DNA of 64,000 nt, from contig NZ_CP074572.1 in assembly GCF_018394335.1 (NCBI RefSeq), positions 3,410,001 through 3,474,000 of the forward strand, in the 5' to 3' direction. The notes beneath the pieces were generated by a model. The model saw nothing but the letters and a program-made list of their open reading frames with translations. It had not been told where the DNA came from and ran no database searches. The position numbers and the translations under genes were made by a program. Shown here piece by piece: positions 1-8,498 of the stretch; the first letter of the stretch is position 1, and each line of letters begins with the position of its first letter. Source of the stretch: Shewanella dokdonensis. GTDB lineage: Bacteria; Pseudomonadota; Gammaproteobacteria; Enterobacterales; Shewanellaceae.

Positions 1-905
1 TTATTGATAGTGCTAGTCATTAACGTTATGGCTACTGTTAATTATTTTTACCAAATAAAACAAAAGGATATGAAGTACATATAGGTAGGTTGTTGCCAAT
101 AATTGACGAAAAAATGGCATTCTTGATAGGGCTTTATCGCTGCTGTTGGCTATATGTGGCCGCTATTGCTGCTGTCGATTGCGGCATAACGGTGCACTTG
201 TGTTGTTAATGTTAGCAGAATAAAAATCTTAAAAATTTAAATCAATGATTAGTTATATTTATCAATATTTATAAAATAAATCTAATTTAAATTGTTGTTT
301 AAATAATTAAACATTATATTTCAATTGATTATGATTAAGTATTAGGTATTGGTTAAATTTTAATCTTATAAAAATATTAAGCTTAAAAAATAAAAATTTT
401 ATTTATGGTGATTTTTTTGGTTATTTCTATGGAGTTCGTAAAAACAGCGGGAAATAGTTAAATTTGCCTAACTCCTATCACGTGTAACTATAGTTGTCAA
501 TAAGCTTTTATGCTGAGTGTGCCGCTCGCCTCAAAAACCGCTTAAAGCCAAGGGTTTGATTGATTTGAGTCAAAATCAGGTGGTATAAAATAGTGGCGAA
601 TTTTGACGAATGCATTTAACCAACTCACTGATATTTAATGTTTTATAAGTATCTCGGAGAAGGTGGGTTTTGAAGTAATACACAAAATTCTAATGAAGTG
701 TGATTCGCGTCACGATTAGGCGGCAAAAACCATATTTGTGAGGTTAGCGCTGCTGAAATGCCGTTCGAGAATCATTTGGATGGTTTATCTGATGGAACAG
801 CATCGGATAGAAATTTACAAATTTACTAACGCTATCCTACTCACCATCGGGTCGTTTTAATGGGGATTGAAACGGGCAGATGGAATACCATGTAAGGAGT
901 CACAA
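1..905. other. AT-rich intergenic region upstream of cydA
   Basis: No convincing gene. The stretch 230-430 is extremely AT-rich with runs of TTTAAA/ATTTAT. A single FNR-like site lies at 560-573. The only short open frame with an ATG, at 113-208 (31 codons), has no good ribosome binding site. The region most likely holds the long 5' regulatory region of the cydABX operon; I could not place a clear sigma-70 promoter. Confidence 0.6.
560..573. promoter_or_regulatory. FNR/EtrA-type binding site upstream of cydA
   Basis: TTGATTTGAGTCAA matches the FNR consensus TTGAT-N4-ATCAA at 9 of 10 defined positions. An overlapping extra TTGAT half-site sits at 556-560. It lies about 340 bases before the cydA ATG. 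In gammaproteobacteria cyd operons are controlled by ArcA and FNR-type regulators, so control by an FNR homologue (EtrA in Shewanella) is plausible; the direction of the effect cannot be read from sequence. Confidence 0.6.
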
Positions 906-2480
906 ATGATAGTTGGAGAGGTTGTTGAGCTATCGCGCTTCCAGTTTGCGCTGACAGCCATGTATCACTTCTTGTTTGTTCCCCTCACTCTGGGTATGAC
1001 CTTCCTGCTGGCTATTATGGAATCACTTTATGTGATGACTAATAAGCAGGTTTATAAGGACATGACCAAGTTCTGGGGTAAATTGTTCGGTATCAACTTT
1101 GCGCTGGGGGTGGCTACCGGTTTGACGATGGAGTTCCAGTTCGGAACCAACTGGTCATATTATTCCCATTATGTAGGGGATATTTTTGGTGCGCCGCTGG
1201 CCATTGAAGGTTTGATGGCATTTTTCCTTGAGTCCACTTTTGTGGGGATGTTCTTCTTCGGCTGGGATCGCATGTCTAAGCGCCAGCACCTTGCTGCAAC
1301 TTGGTTGACGGCATTGGGAACAAACCTGTCAGCCTTGTGGATCTTAGTGGCAAACGGTTGGATGCAGAATCCGGTGGGTTCAGTGTTCAACTATGAAACC
1401 ATGCGTATGGAGATGACCAGCTTCGCCGAGGTGTTGTTTAACCCGGTCGCTCAGGTGAAATTTGTTCACACTGTGGCTTCTGGCTACGTTGCGGGTTCTA
1501 TGTTTGTGCTGGCGATCAGTGCTTACTACATCCTGAAAAAACGTGATCTGCCATTTGCTCGACGTTCATTCGCTATTGCTGCCAGCTTCGGTATGGCATC
1601 AATTCTATCGGTAATCGTGCTGGGTGATGAATCTGGCTACCGTATGGGCGAAGTACAGCGTGTTAAATTAGCCGCCGTAGAAGCTGAATGGCATACCGAA
1701 CCAGCACCTGCATCATTCACTGCATTTGGTTACCCAAATCAGAATGAGATGGAAACCGACTTCGCTATCAAGATCCCTTATGCAATGGGCATCATTGCTA
1801 CCCGTTCTTTTGACGAACAGGTCACTGGTATTCACGACTTGGTGAAAGAACATGAAGCCCGCATCCGTAATGGTATGCAAGCTTATGCACTGTTGGAAAA
1901 ACTGCGTACGGCTAAGAAAGATCCTAGCATAGTCGTTGACGCCGCTGACAAGGCCGCTTTTGAAGAGAAGAAAGTGGATCTGGGCTATGGGCTGCTATTG
2001 AAGCCATACACAGATAAAGTGGTCGATGCTACCGACGAAATGGTGAAGCAGGCTGCTAAGGATTCTATTCCTAATGTGGCACCACTGTTCTACAGCTTCC
2101 GTCTGATGGTTGCTCTCGGTGTTATCATGTTGCTGGTATTCGCCGCAGCATTCTGGCAGAGCACTCGTCATCAGATAGAAGAAAAGCCTTGGGTACTTAA
2201 AGCCGCCTTCTACAGTTTGCCATTGCCGTGGATTGCTATCGAATGTGGTTGGTTTGTGGCCGAATATGGCCGTCAACCTTGGACTATCTCTGAAGTTCTG
2301 CCAACTTATATGTCTGCGTCAACTCTGAGTGTTGGTGATCTGTGGTTCAGTATTATTACTGCTACCTTGATCTACTCCGTGCTGTTGGTTATCGAGCTGT
2401 TCTTGATGATTAAGTTTGCACGTCGTGGCCCCAGCAGTCTGAAGACAGGCCGTTATCATTTTGAAAAATTGGAAGCCTGA
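906..2480 (+). CDS. cydA: cytochrome bd quinol oxidase subunit I
   Basis: Subunit I of the cytochrome bd quinol:O2 oxidoreductase, a high-affinity inner-membrane terminal oxidase that carries hemes b558, b595 and d. The 524-residue product is close to E. coli CydA (522). The N-terminal [15 protein letters not shown] places the conserved heme-ligand His at residue 21. The Q-loop region is of the long E. coli type ([12 protein letters not shown] followed by KLAAVEAEW), and GRQPW lies at 455-459. I chose ATG 906 rather than an in-frame ATG at 867 because AGGAG at 894-898 sits at proper spacing before 906 and the N-terminus then matches the family. First gene of cydABX. Confidence 0.97.
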   Translation: MIVGEVVELSRFQFALTAMYHFLFVPLTLGMTFLLAIMESLYVMTNKQVYKDMTKFWGKLFGINFALGVATGLTMEFQFGTNWSYYSHYVGDIFGAPLAIEGLMAFFLESTFVGMFFFGWDRMSKRQHLAATWLTALGTNLSALWILVANGWMQNPVGSVFNYETMRMEMTSFAEVLFNPVAQVKFVHTVASGYVAGSMFVLAISAYYILKKRDLPFARRSFAIAASFGMASILSVIVLGDESGYRMGEVQRVKLAAVEAEWHTEPAPASFTAFGYPNQNEMETDFAIKIPYAMGIIATRSFDEQVTGIHDLVKEHEARIRNGMQAYALLEKLRTAKKDPSIVVDAADKAAFEEKKVDLGYGLLLKPYTDKVVDATDEMVKQAAKDSIPNVAPLFYSFRLMVALGVIMLLVFAAAFWQSTRHQIEEKPWVLKAAFYSLPLPWIAIECGWFVAEYGRQPWTISEVLPTYMSASTLSVGDLWFSIITATLIYSVLLVIELFLMIKFARRGPSSLKTGRYHFEKLEA

Positions 2481-2496
2481 GCAGAGGGATTAGACC

Positions 2497-3657
2497 ATGT
2501 TTGATTACGAAATATTGAGATTTATCTGGTGGGCACTGGTAGGTGTTCTGCTGATTGGTTTCGCGGTAACAGACGGTTTTGACATGGGGGTTGGTGCCTT
2601 ATTGCCATTTGTTGGCAAAGACGACACTGATCGCCGTGTGATGATCAATACCGTGGCTCCACACTGGGATGGTAACCAGGTATGGCTTATCACTGCCGGT
2701 GGGGCACTGTTTGCTTCCTGGCCAACCGTATATGCGGTTTCCTTCTCAGGATTCTACGTGGCGATGATTTTGGTGTTGGCGGCGTTGTGGCTGCGTCCGG
2801 TAGGGTTTGACTATCGTTCCAAGATTGAGGATCCAAAGTGGCGTAAAACCTGGGATTGGTGCTTGTTTATCGGTGGTTTTATTCCGCCACTGGTCATCGG
2901 TGTGGCTTTCGGTAACTTACTGCAAGGTGTGCCTTTCCACTTCGACGAATACCTGCGTCCTTACTATGGAACAAGTGACAGTAACTGGATCCTCAACCTG
3001 CTGTATCTGTTAAATCCTTATGGTTTGCTGGCGGGATTAATCAGTGCTGCCATGTTCATGAATCAGGGCGCTTGCTGGTTACAGATGAAGACTGAAGGTG
3101 AACTGCGTAACCGTGTGGCTGGCGCAGCGCAGATCCTGTCATTGGCTATTCTGGTGCTGTTTGCCATTGCCGGTGTATGGTTGGCTTATGGTATTGATGG
3201 CTATGTCATCAAGTCTGCACTGGATACCCACGCGGCTTCTGACCCTACCAATAAACAGGTTGCGGTTGAGGCTGGTGCTTGGTTGGCAAACTACAGCAAG
3301 TACCCATTAACTGTGATATTCCCTGTTCTGGGCCTGGTGTCGCCGCTGCTGGTAGTTGTTACCAGTCGTATGGGGCGTTCAGGGTTCGCGTTCCTGTTTA
3401 GTTCATTGACTATTGCGGGTGTGATCCTGACTTGTGGTGTGTCTATGTTCCCATTTGTGATGCCTTCTTCACTGGATCCGAGTGTGAGCCTGACAATGTG
3501 GGATGCTACTGCTAGTCACCTGACTCTGACTGTGATGACTTGGGTTGCGATCATCTTTGTGCCAACGGTACTGGGATACACTCTGTACACATACTACAAA
3601 ATGTATGGACGTATCGGTCGCCAGCATATTGAATCCAACAGTACTTCACTTTACTAA
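2497..3657 (+). CDS. cydB: cytochrome bd quinol oxidase subunit II
   Basis: Subunit II of cytochrome bd oxidase, a multi-pass inner-membrane protein that stabilises the hemes in CydA. It is 386 residues, close to the usual 379. The start MFDYEILRFIWWALVGVLLI and the following FAVTDGFDMGVGALLPF are typical of CydB, and WDGNQVWLI is present. It starts 16 bases after the cydA stop with a GAGGGA-type ribosome binding site and runs straight into cydX, so the three genes form one transcription unit. No frame break is seen. Confidence 0.97.
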   Translation: MFDYEILRFIWWALVGVLLIGFAVTDGFDMGVGALLPFVGKDDTDRRVMINTVAPHWDGNQVWLITAGGALFASWPTVYAVSFSGFYVAMILVLAALWLRPVGFDYRSKIEDPKWRKTWDWCLFIGGFIPPLVIGVAFGNLLQGVPFHFDEYLRPYYGTSDSNWILNLLYLLNPYGLLAGLISAAMFMNQGACWLQMKTEGELRNRVAGAAQILSLAILVLFAIAGVWLAYGIDGYVIKSALDTHAASDPTNKQVAVEAGAWLANYSKYPLTVIFPVLGLVSPLLVVVTSRMGRSGFAFLFSSLTIAGVILTCGVSMFPFVMPSSLDPSVSLTMWDATASHLTLTVMTWVAIIFVPTVLGYTLYTYYKMYGRIGRQHIESNSTSLY

Positions 3658-3669
3658 GGAGCAGCAAGT

Positions 3670-3780
3670 ATGTGGTATTTCACTTGGGTATTAGGTTTAT
3701 TGCTGGCTTGTTCCTTCGGTATTATCAATGCACTCTGGTTGGAAAATACAGAGAACATGGATAGAGACGACGTAGAATAA
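3670..3780 (+). CDS. cydX: cytochrome bd small subunit CydX
   Basis: A 36-codon gene for the single-pass subunit that stabilises the bd oxidase hemes. The product starts MWYFTWVLGLLLACSFGIIN and continues with ALWLEN, matching the CydX/YbgT signature (MWYFxWxLGxxLACxFG, then an acidic soluble tail). AAGGA just before it, overlapping the cydB stop, gives a good ribosome binding site. It is the last gene before a terminator, as expected for cydABX. Confidence 0.95.
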   Translation: MWYFTWVLGLLLACSFGIINALWLENTENMDRDDVE

Positions 3781-3802
3781 GTGTAGCTAGTAACTGAAAC
3801 AT

Positions 3803-3840
3803 AAAGGCCCCTGAAGTATATGCTTTGGGGGCTTTTTATT
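3803..3840 (+). terminator. Rho-independent terminator of cydABX
   Basis: GCCCCTGAAG (3807-3816) pairs with CTTTGGGGGC (3823-3832), including G-T pairs, around a 6-base loop, followed by TTTTTATT. It lies 23 bases after the cydX stop. Confidence 0.85.
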
Positions 3841-4421
3841 TACCTCCTTTCCTAGAGCTGCAAGCCGAGGCAGACCTGTATCGACCAGGGTAATTAGCGG
3901 GCCCCCATGTGTGTGCGTACCGGCGGGTAAGCTAGGCAAGTACTGCATCTGCCCTTAATGCATTTCTGGGGGTATTTCTCAGCACGTTTTTTGCCAGACG
4001 CGTGGGTACTGCTTGGTAATTCTGCAACGTGATGCGTGAGGTCATGCTTGATACTTTGTGATTACTGTATTTTTATAATATTCTAAATAATTTAAATTAT
4101 TCAGCATAATAATCTAATTTTCTACATTTGCCGTAGGCGGGTAATCATCAGATTTAGATGATTTAGCACAATTTCATGCAGGGTAAAATCTCATCACCAT
4201 TGCCGTTCTAAATGCTAACTATCGCACAGTTTAAAACCTGCAAAAAATATGTATCTTATTGATTATGTGATCAATTGTTCAATCGTGTCGTGAGTTTGAT
4301 GGACATTCTTGAAAGTTTGATTTAAATCAATGTTACGTGCGTTATGAGGTGGCAGGGTAGGTGCGGTTGTTATAAAAATCACGAAAATTGATGCGGTATC
4401 AAGTCGCTATGGAGTGAGTAA
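3841..4421. other. intergenic region between cydX and ompW
   Basis: No open frame with coding character. The first part (about 3850-4050) is noticeably more GC-rich than the following AT-rich 4060-4400 and resembles no RNA family I know. The distal part carries the FNR-like palindrome at 4317-4330 and the ompW leader. Confidence 0.5.
4317..4330. promoter_or_regulatory. perfect FNR/EtrA-type palindrome upstream of ompW
   Basis: TTGATTTAAATCAA is a perfect match to TTGAT-N4-ATCAA and is fully palindromic. It is centred about 98 bases before the ompW ATG. OmpW of enteric bacteria is FNR-controlled, so redox control of this porin is likely. The same core could also be read by a CRP-like protein, as the two consensus sites overlap in sequence. 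Confidence 0.7.
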
Positions 4422-5063
4422 ATGAAAAAGAATATCCTGTCAGGATTGATAGTTGCTGCACTGTTTTCTGCTGCTGCACCGGCAATGGCGCATCAGGCTG
4501 GGGACATTATTGTTCGCGCCGGTGCCGTGGTGGTAGCTCCAAACGAATCAAGTGACGATGTATTGGGCTTTGGGGAGTTCAATGTAGACAATGACACTCA
4601 GTTGGGGCTGAATTTTGCTTATATGCTGACTGATAATGTTGGTATTGAACTACTTGCTGCCACCCCATTTAGCCACGATGTTAAGTTAAACGGTGTTGGC
4701 ACTATTGCGGATACCAAGCAATTACCTCCAACGCTGGTTGCTCAGTATTATTTTGGTAATGCTCAGTCTAAGTTGCGTCCTTATGTCGGTGCTGGTGTGA
4801 ATTACACTATGTTCTTTGATAATGACTTCAACCAAGGTGCCAAAGATTTAGGATTGGATAATCTTAGTATGAGTAATTCTTGGGGACTTGCCGCTCAAGT
4901 GGGTCTGGATTATCAGATCAACAAAGATTGGCTGGTTAATGCTTCTGTTTGGTATGCCAAGATCAATACTGATGTAAAATTCACCATGGATGATACTAAC
5001 TACAAAATCGATACTGACATTGACCCATGGGTTTATATGATCAGTGTTGGTTACGTATTCTAA
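4422..5063 (+). CDS. ompW: OmpW family outer-membrane protein
   Basis: A small eight-stranded outer-membrane beta-barrel of 213 residues. A Sec signal peptide is clear: MKKN, a hydrophobic stretch, then cleavage after APAMA before HQAGD. The mature part shows OmpW-family features: DIIVRAGAVVV at the start, a central GIELLAATPFSHDV, LPPTLVAQYYF followed by RPYVGAGVNYT, and an aromatic C-terminus (SVGYVF) as expected for BAM insertion. GGAGTGAGTAA precedes the ATG. OmpW proteins are linked to small hydrophobic compound uptake and to anaerobic or stress adaptation; the upstream FNR site fits. Confidence 0.93.
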   Translation: MKKNILSGLIVAALFSAAAPAMAHQAGDIIVRAGAVVVAPNESSDDVLGFGEFNVDNDTQLGLNFAYMLTDNVGIELLAATPFSHDVKLNGVGTIADTKQLPPTLVAQYYFGNAQSKLRPYVGAGVNYTMFFDNDFNQGAKDLGLDNLSMSNSWGLAAQVGLDYQINKDWLVNASVWYAKINTDVKFTMDDTNYKIDTDIDPWVYMISVGYVF

Positions 5064-5082
5064 TAGCCTGTTGGGGGCGACT

Positions 5083-5109
5083 AAAAAAGGCGCATTTAGC
5101 GCCTTTTTT
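5083..5109. terminator. bidirectional terminator between ompW and the SDR gene
   Basis: AAAAAAGGCGC pairs with GCGCCTTTTTT around a short ATTTA loop. A-tract and T-tract on both flanks let it serve ompW (+) and the converging SDR gene (-). Confidence 0.85.
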
Positions 5110-5125
5110 ATGTTTGATAGGTTTG

Positions 5126-5884
5126 TTACTCAATGGCTGCGGGCTCTTTCGCGTTTTTCTTTTTCCAGTGACGGGTGTTGTAGATATATTCGGGCAGTAG
5201 CAGGGTAAGCCAAGCAACTAGACGCCAGCGCTTAGTGACATAGACCCGGCGCTTCCCTTTCATCAGGGCACTCACTACCTGGCGGGCAACTTCATCTACC
5301 GGGGACAACCATATACGGCTGTGTTGTAGCGCCGCTTTATCCAGCAATCCCAACTGAATATCTGTGATAGTAATGGGTAACTTCAGTCGCTGCGCATGCA
5401 TTGACAGCCCTTCCAAGTAATTTTGCGCAAAGGCTTTAGCGGCGTGAAATGCCACGCTTGGCCCGCCGCGCAGTCCGGCGATAGAGTTTATTGCCGCAAT
5501 TTGACCGAGCCCTTGCTCGCGAAATAAACGGAAAGCCGTGTTACAAATGGCGGCAAAGCCACGAACATCCACATCGATGATTTCCTGCTCCAGCGCCCAA
5601 GGTAAGTCGGGATGATAAGAATTCAGTCCGGTATTAACCAATAGCAGACGTACCTCATTCATCTCTTGCCAGACACGTTCTAACTGCGGAATGAGTTGTT
5701 GTGGATCTTCAATACACAGATCATAAACTTTCGCAGCGGATGGTAATTCGGCAGCAAATTCGCGGAGACTCTCCGCATCATGCGCCAGCAATGCCAATTC
5801 GATTCCTTGTGAGGATAACTGCCTCGCAATCTCCTTGCTTAGCATTGAACTGGCACCAACAATAATGGCGGAGGTCTTGGACAT
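5126..5884 (-). CDS. short-chain dehydrogenase-like protein lacking the catalytic Tyr
   Basis: A 252-residue Rossmann-fold protein of the SDR superfamily. The nucleotide-binding segment is AIIVGASSMLSKEIA, a degenerate form of TGxxxGxG with the last Gly replaced by Ser. The usual NAG is NTG. In the active-site region the YxxxK motif reads F-H-A-A-K (codon TTT), so the catalytic Tyr is Phe while the Lys is kept. The upstream Ser of the triad is present (NSIAG). A basic, hydrophobic C-terminal tail (RLVAWLTLLLPEYIY) may be membrane-associated. It converges on ompW and is divergent from metA. It may be a low-activity or non-catalytic SDR; substrate unknown. Confidence 0.85.
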   Translation of the reverse strand: MSKTSAIIVGASSMLSKEIARQLSSQGIELALLAHDAESLREFAAELPSAAKVYDLCIEDPQQLIPQLERVWQEMNEVRLLLVNTGLNSYHPDLPWALEQEIIDVDVRGFAAICNTAFRLFREQGLGQIAAINSIAGLRGGPSVAFHAAKAFAQNYLEGLSMHAQRLKLPITITDIQLGLLDKAALQHSRIWLSPVDEVARQVVSALMKGKRRVYVTKRWRLVAWLTLLLPEYIYNTRHWKKKNAKEPAAIE

Positions 5885-5936
5885 AATGGCACTCTACAGC
5901 TGAAATTGGGTCTTATAATAGGTGGATAGTCGTCCC

Positions 5937-5965
5937 TTCTCAAGAATTAGTCATGGAAGTATAGA
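5937..5965 (+). promoter_or_regulatory. probable metA promoter
   Basis: TTCTCA (5937-5942) and TATAGA (5960-5965) are separated by 17 bases. The -10 overlaps the first met box, which would let MetJ block polymerase. A separate TATAAT at 5914-5919 has no good -35 on this strand. Confidence 0.4.
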
Positions 5966-5978
5966 CATCCAGAAGTCT
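5963..5978. promoter_or_regulatory. tandem MetJ operators (met boxes)
   Basis: Two adjacent 8-base boxes, AGACATCC (5963-5970) and AGAAGTCT (5971-5978), match the met box AGACGTCT at 6/8 and 7/8. Tandem abutting boxes are what the cooperative MetJ-SAM repressor requires. They lie about 130 bases before metA. Confidence 0.7.
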
Positions 5979-6106
5979 TTATGTATGATCACGGTTATCT
6001 CTCTGTGGTATTAAAGTCTGCTGCGGCTACTAACCGCTCATGGCGACACAGATGCTCTGCGATAACCGGAGAACCCTGTTCTCCACCAAATATAAAGAGG
6101 CGGATG

Positions 6107-7075
6107 ATGCCCGTAAGAATTCCCGATAATTTACCTGCGGCCGATGTGCTTGAATCTGAAAACATCTTTGTGATGTCTGAAAGCCGGGCAGCGATGCAGG
6201 ATATTCGGCCGATGAAAGTGCTGATCCTCAATCTGATGCCTAACAAGATTGAAACAGAAACGCAGTTGTTGCGTCTTTTGAGTAATACACCATTACAGGT
6301 GGATATCGATTTATTGCGGATCCACGACAAAGAATCCAAGCATACGCCGTTGGATCATCTGAATACCTTTTATCGGGATTTTGATGAAGTGCGGGAGCGT
6401 AACTTTGACGGTCTGATCATTACTGGTGCACCTTTAGGTAAGCTGGATTTTGAAGAGGTGACTTACTGGGATCACATTAAAGAGGTGATCGACTGGTCGC
6501 AGACACATGTGACGTCGGTACTGTTTTTGTGCTGGGCCGCTCATGCGGGTTTGTTTCATCTTTATGGGTTAAAGCGTGAGATCCTTAATAACAAATGCTC
6601 TGGAGTGTTTGAACATACGCGCGTGAAGGCTCATATCCCTTTGCTGCGTGGCTTTGATGACGTATTTTACGCCCCTCATTCTCGCTATGCACAAATGAAC
6701 GTTGCCGAGCTAAAGGCACATCCGCAGTTGCAAGTATTGGCAGAATCAACAGAGGCTGGTGCTTATCTGGTGATCAGTAAAGACCATCGAAATCTATTTG
6801 TCACTGGGCATCCTGAATATCGAAAGGGGACTTTGCGTGACGAGTATTTCAGAGATCTTGCCGCCGGTATCGCACCACAAATTCCGAAGAATTACTTTCG
6901 TAACGATGACCCTAATGCTGAGCCGGTAGCTCGTTGGTTTGGTCATGGCAATCTGCTGATCAGTAATTGGCTCAATTATTACGTATATCAGCTCACCCCC
7001 TATGATCTTAGCGATCTCAGTGCCAAAACCCCTTGGGAACAAGCGAATACAAAAGTACTAACAGGCCACCGTTAA
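6107..7075 (+). CDS. metA: homoserine O-succinyltransferase (MetA)
   Basis: Acylates homoserine, the first dedicated step of methionine synthesis in the cytoplasm. The 322-residue product is slightly longer than E. coli MetA (309) because of a short C-terminal tail. [10 protein letters not shown] at the start, [16 protein letters not shown], the nucleophilic Cys in [10 protein letters not shown] and the His-Glu pair in [12 protein letters not shown] are all present. Whether succinyl- or acetyl-CoA is used cannot be settled by eye. I chose ATG 6107 (the second of two adjacent ATGs) because AGAGG at 6096-6100 is then 6 bases away; the frame is open back to 5981 without family similarity. Expected to be MetJ-repressed. 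Confidence 0.95.
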   Translation: MPVRIPDNLPAADVLESENIFVMSESRAAMQDIRPMKVLILNLMPNKIETETQLLRLLSNTPLQVDIDLLRIHDKESKHTPLDHLNTFYRDFDEVRERNFDGLIITGAPLGKLDFEEVTYWDHIKEVIDWSQTHVTSVLFLCWAAHAGLFHLYGLKREILNNKCSGVFEHTRVKAHIPLLRGFDDVFYAPHSRYAQMNVAELKAHPQLQVLAESTEAGAYLVISKDHRNLFVTGHPEYRKGTLRDEYFRDLAAGIAPQIPKNYFRNDDPNAEPVARWFGHGNLLISNWLNYYVYQLTPYDLSDLSAKTPWEQANTKVLTGHR

Positions 7076-7090
7076 GGTGGCTTGTTAGTA
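7056..7090 (+). terminator. long hairpin containing the metA stop codon
   Basis: TACTAACAGGCCACC (7056-7070) pairs with GGTGGCTTGTTAGTA (7076-7090), 15 pairs with one G-T. The five-base loop GTTAA holds the metA TAA. It is followed only by TTCTATCC, a weak T tract, so it may act as a terminator or as a 3' end stabiliser. Confidence 0.6.
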
Positions 7091-7193
7091 TTCTATCCTA
7101 GCAGTTTGCCCATCAGCTTTAATCTCCTGTCTCCGCTTGCCGTTGTTCGCAAATTTTTCAGCGTGACCTAATATTAGACCAATGACTAGTTGC

Positions 7194-7209
7194 TTTACGT
7201 TCGCGTAAA
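7194..7209. promoter_or_regulatory. palindromic candidate operator of the valine-degradation operon
   Basis: TTTACGTTCGCGTAAA has inverted arms TTTACG/CGTAAA around TTCG, about 75 bases before the first gene, and a further ACGTAA follows at 7209-7214. In Shewanella these catabolic operons are under the MerR-family regulator LiuR, which reads a palindrome of about this size and spacing. I did not check the exact consensus, so the regulator assignment is inferred from pathway and position. Confidence 0.45.
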
Positions 7210-7283
7210 CGTAATTCTTATGGCGTCGCTTAACGATAAAGGCTTCTTTTGGGGAGAAGACCATAACAATCAAGGGGGCGAAG

Positions 7284-8470
7284 ATGGGCGTAACAATCAC
7301 TGATGATGTAGTGATCGTCGCCGCAAGGCGGACACCGATGGGCGGATTTTTGGGGAGTCTGGCATCGGTGGCCGCCCCACAGTTAGCGGCTACTGTGATC
7401 AGGGAGCTATTACACAGTACACAGTTGCCAGCCGCGCGAGTGAGTGAGGTATTACTGGGTTGTGTGTTGCCAGCGGGTACTGGTCAGGCACCTGCGCGTC
7501 AGGCCGCTTTGGGGAGCGGTTTGCCGGTATCAGTAGGGGCCACCACTGTTAATAAAGTCTGTGGTTCAGGCATGAAAGCCGTCATGCTGGCGCACGATAT
7601 GCTCCGGGCTGAAACGGCTGAGGTCGTTATTGCCGGGGGAATGGAAAGCATGAGCCGGGCGCCTTATCTGCTGGATAAAGCACGCACTGGGCAGCGCATG
7701 GGACATGGGCGACTGGTGGACCATATGTTTATTGACGGCCTAGAAGACGCCTATACCGGTGGCTCTATGGGCAGTTTTGCACAAAAAACAGCGGATGAAT
7801 TTGGGCTTAGTCGTGCGGATATGGATGCTTGGGCCATGACATCACTTGAGCGGGCCAATGTGGCTATCGCTAGTGGTGCGTTTACCGCAGAAGTTGTTAC
7901 CGTTACAGTCAATGATCGGCGGGGTGATTATCAGATTGATACAGACGAACAGCCGGGTAAGGCGAAGCCAGAAAAATTCCCACCTTAAAACCTGCTTTTG
8001 CGCAGGATGGCACCATTACCGCGGCCAATTCCAGTTCGATTTCAGATGGCGCCGCCGCGTTGATGCTGATGCGTCGCTCCTTGGCGCAATCGCTGGATTT
8101 ACCTGTCTTAGCCGTCATCAAGGGGCATGCTAGTCATGCTCAGGCACCGGCTCAATTTACCACGGCACCTATCGGTGCGATGAATAAACTGCTGCAACAA
8201 CTCCATTGGTCGATTGCCGATGTGGATCTGTTCGAAATCAACGAGGCTTTTGCCATGGTGACCATGCTGGCTATCGATCAGTTGGAACTGGATCTCGCGA
8301 AAGTGAACGTGAATGGCGGCGCTTGTGCGCTGGGTCATCCCATTGGTTGCTCAGGCGCCCGCATTCTGGTGACCCTTATTCATGCACTGAAGCAACGCAG
8401 TCTTAAACGCGGAATTGCCACTTTGTGTATCGGCGGCGGTGAAGCAACGGCTATTGCTGTTGAGATATAA
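7284..8470 (+). CDS. acetyl-CoA C-acyltransferase (thiolase), frame break
   Basis: Degradative thiolase that splits acyl-CoA (2-methylacetoacetyl-CoA in isoleucine breakdown, or acetoacetyl-CoA). The nucleophilic Cys93 lies in [11 protein letters not shown]. The C-terminal NEAFA and [14 protein letters not shown] carry the catalytic His and second Cys. The frame breaks at the A-run 7972-7976: one more A restores [13 protein letters not shown] and a continuous protein of about 395 residues. The A-run context and the intact downstream half argue for a sequencing indel. First gene of the seven-gene branched-chain amino acid operon ending at 14821; GGGGGCG precedes the ATG. Confidence 0.9.
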
Positions 8471-8498
8471 CCCGGCGCTTTCAACAGGACTCATGTTT

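Noticed and set aside
113..208. A 31-codon frame (MAFLIGLYRCC...) upstream of cydA
   Set aside because: Weak ribosome site and no homologue recognised; probably chance in AT-rich DNA.
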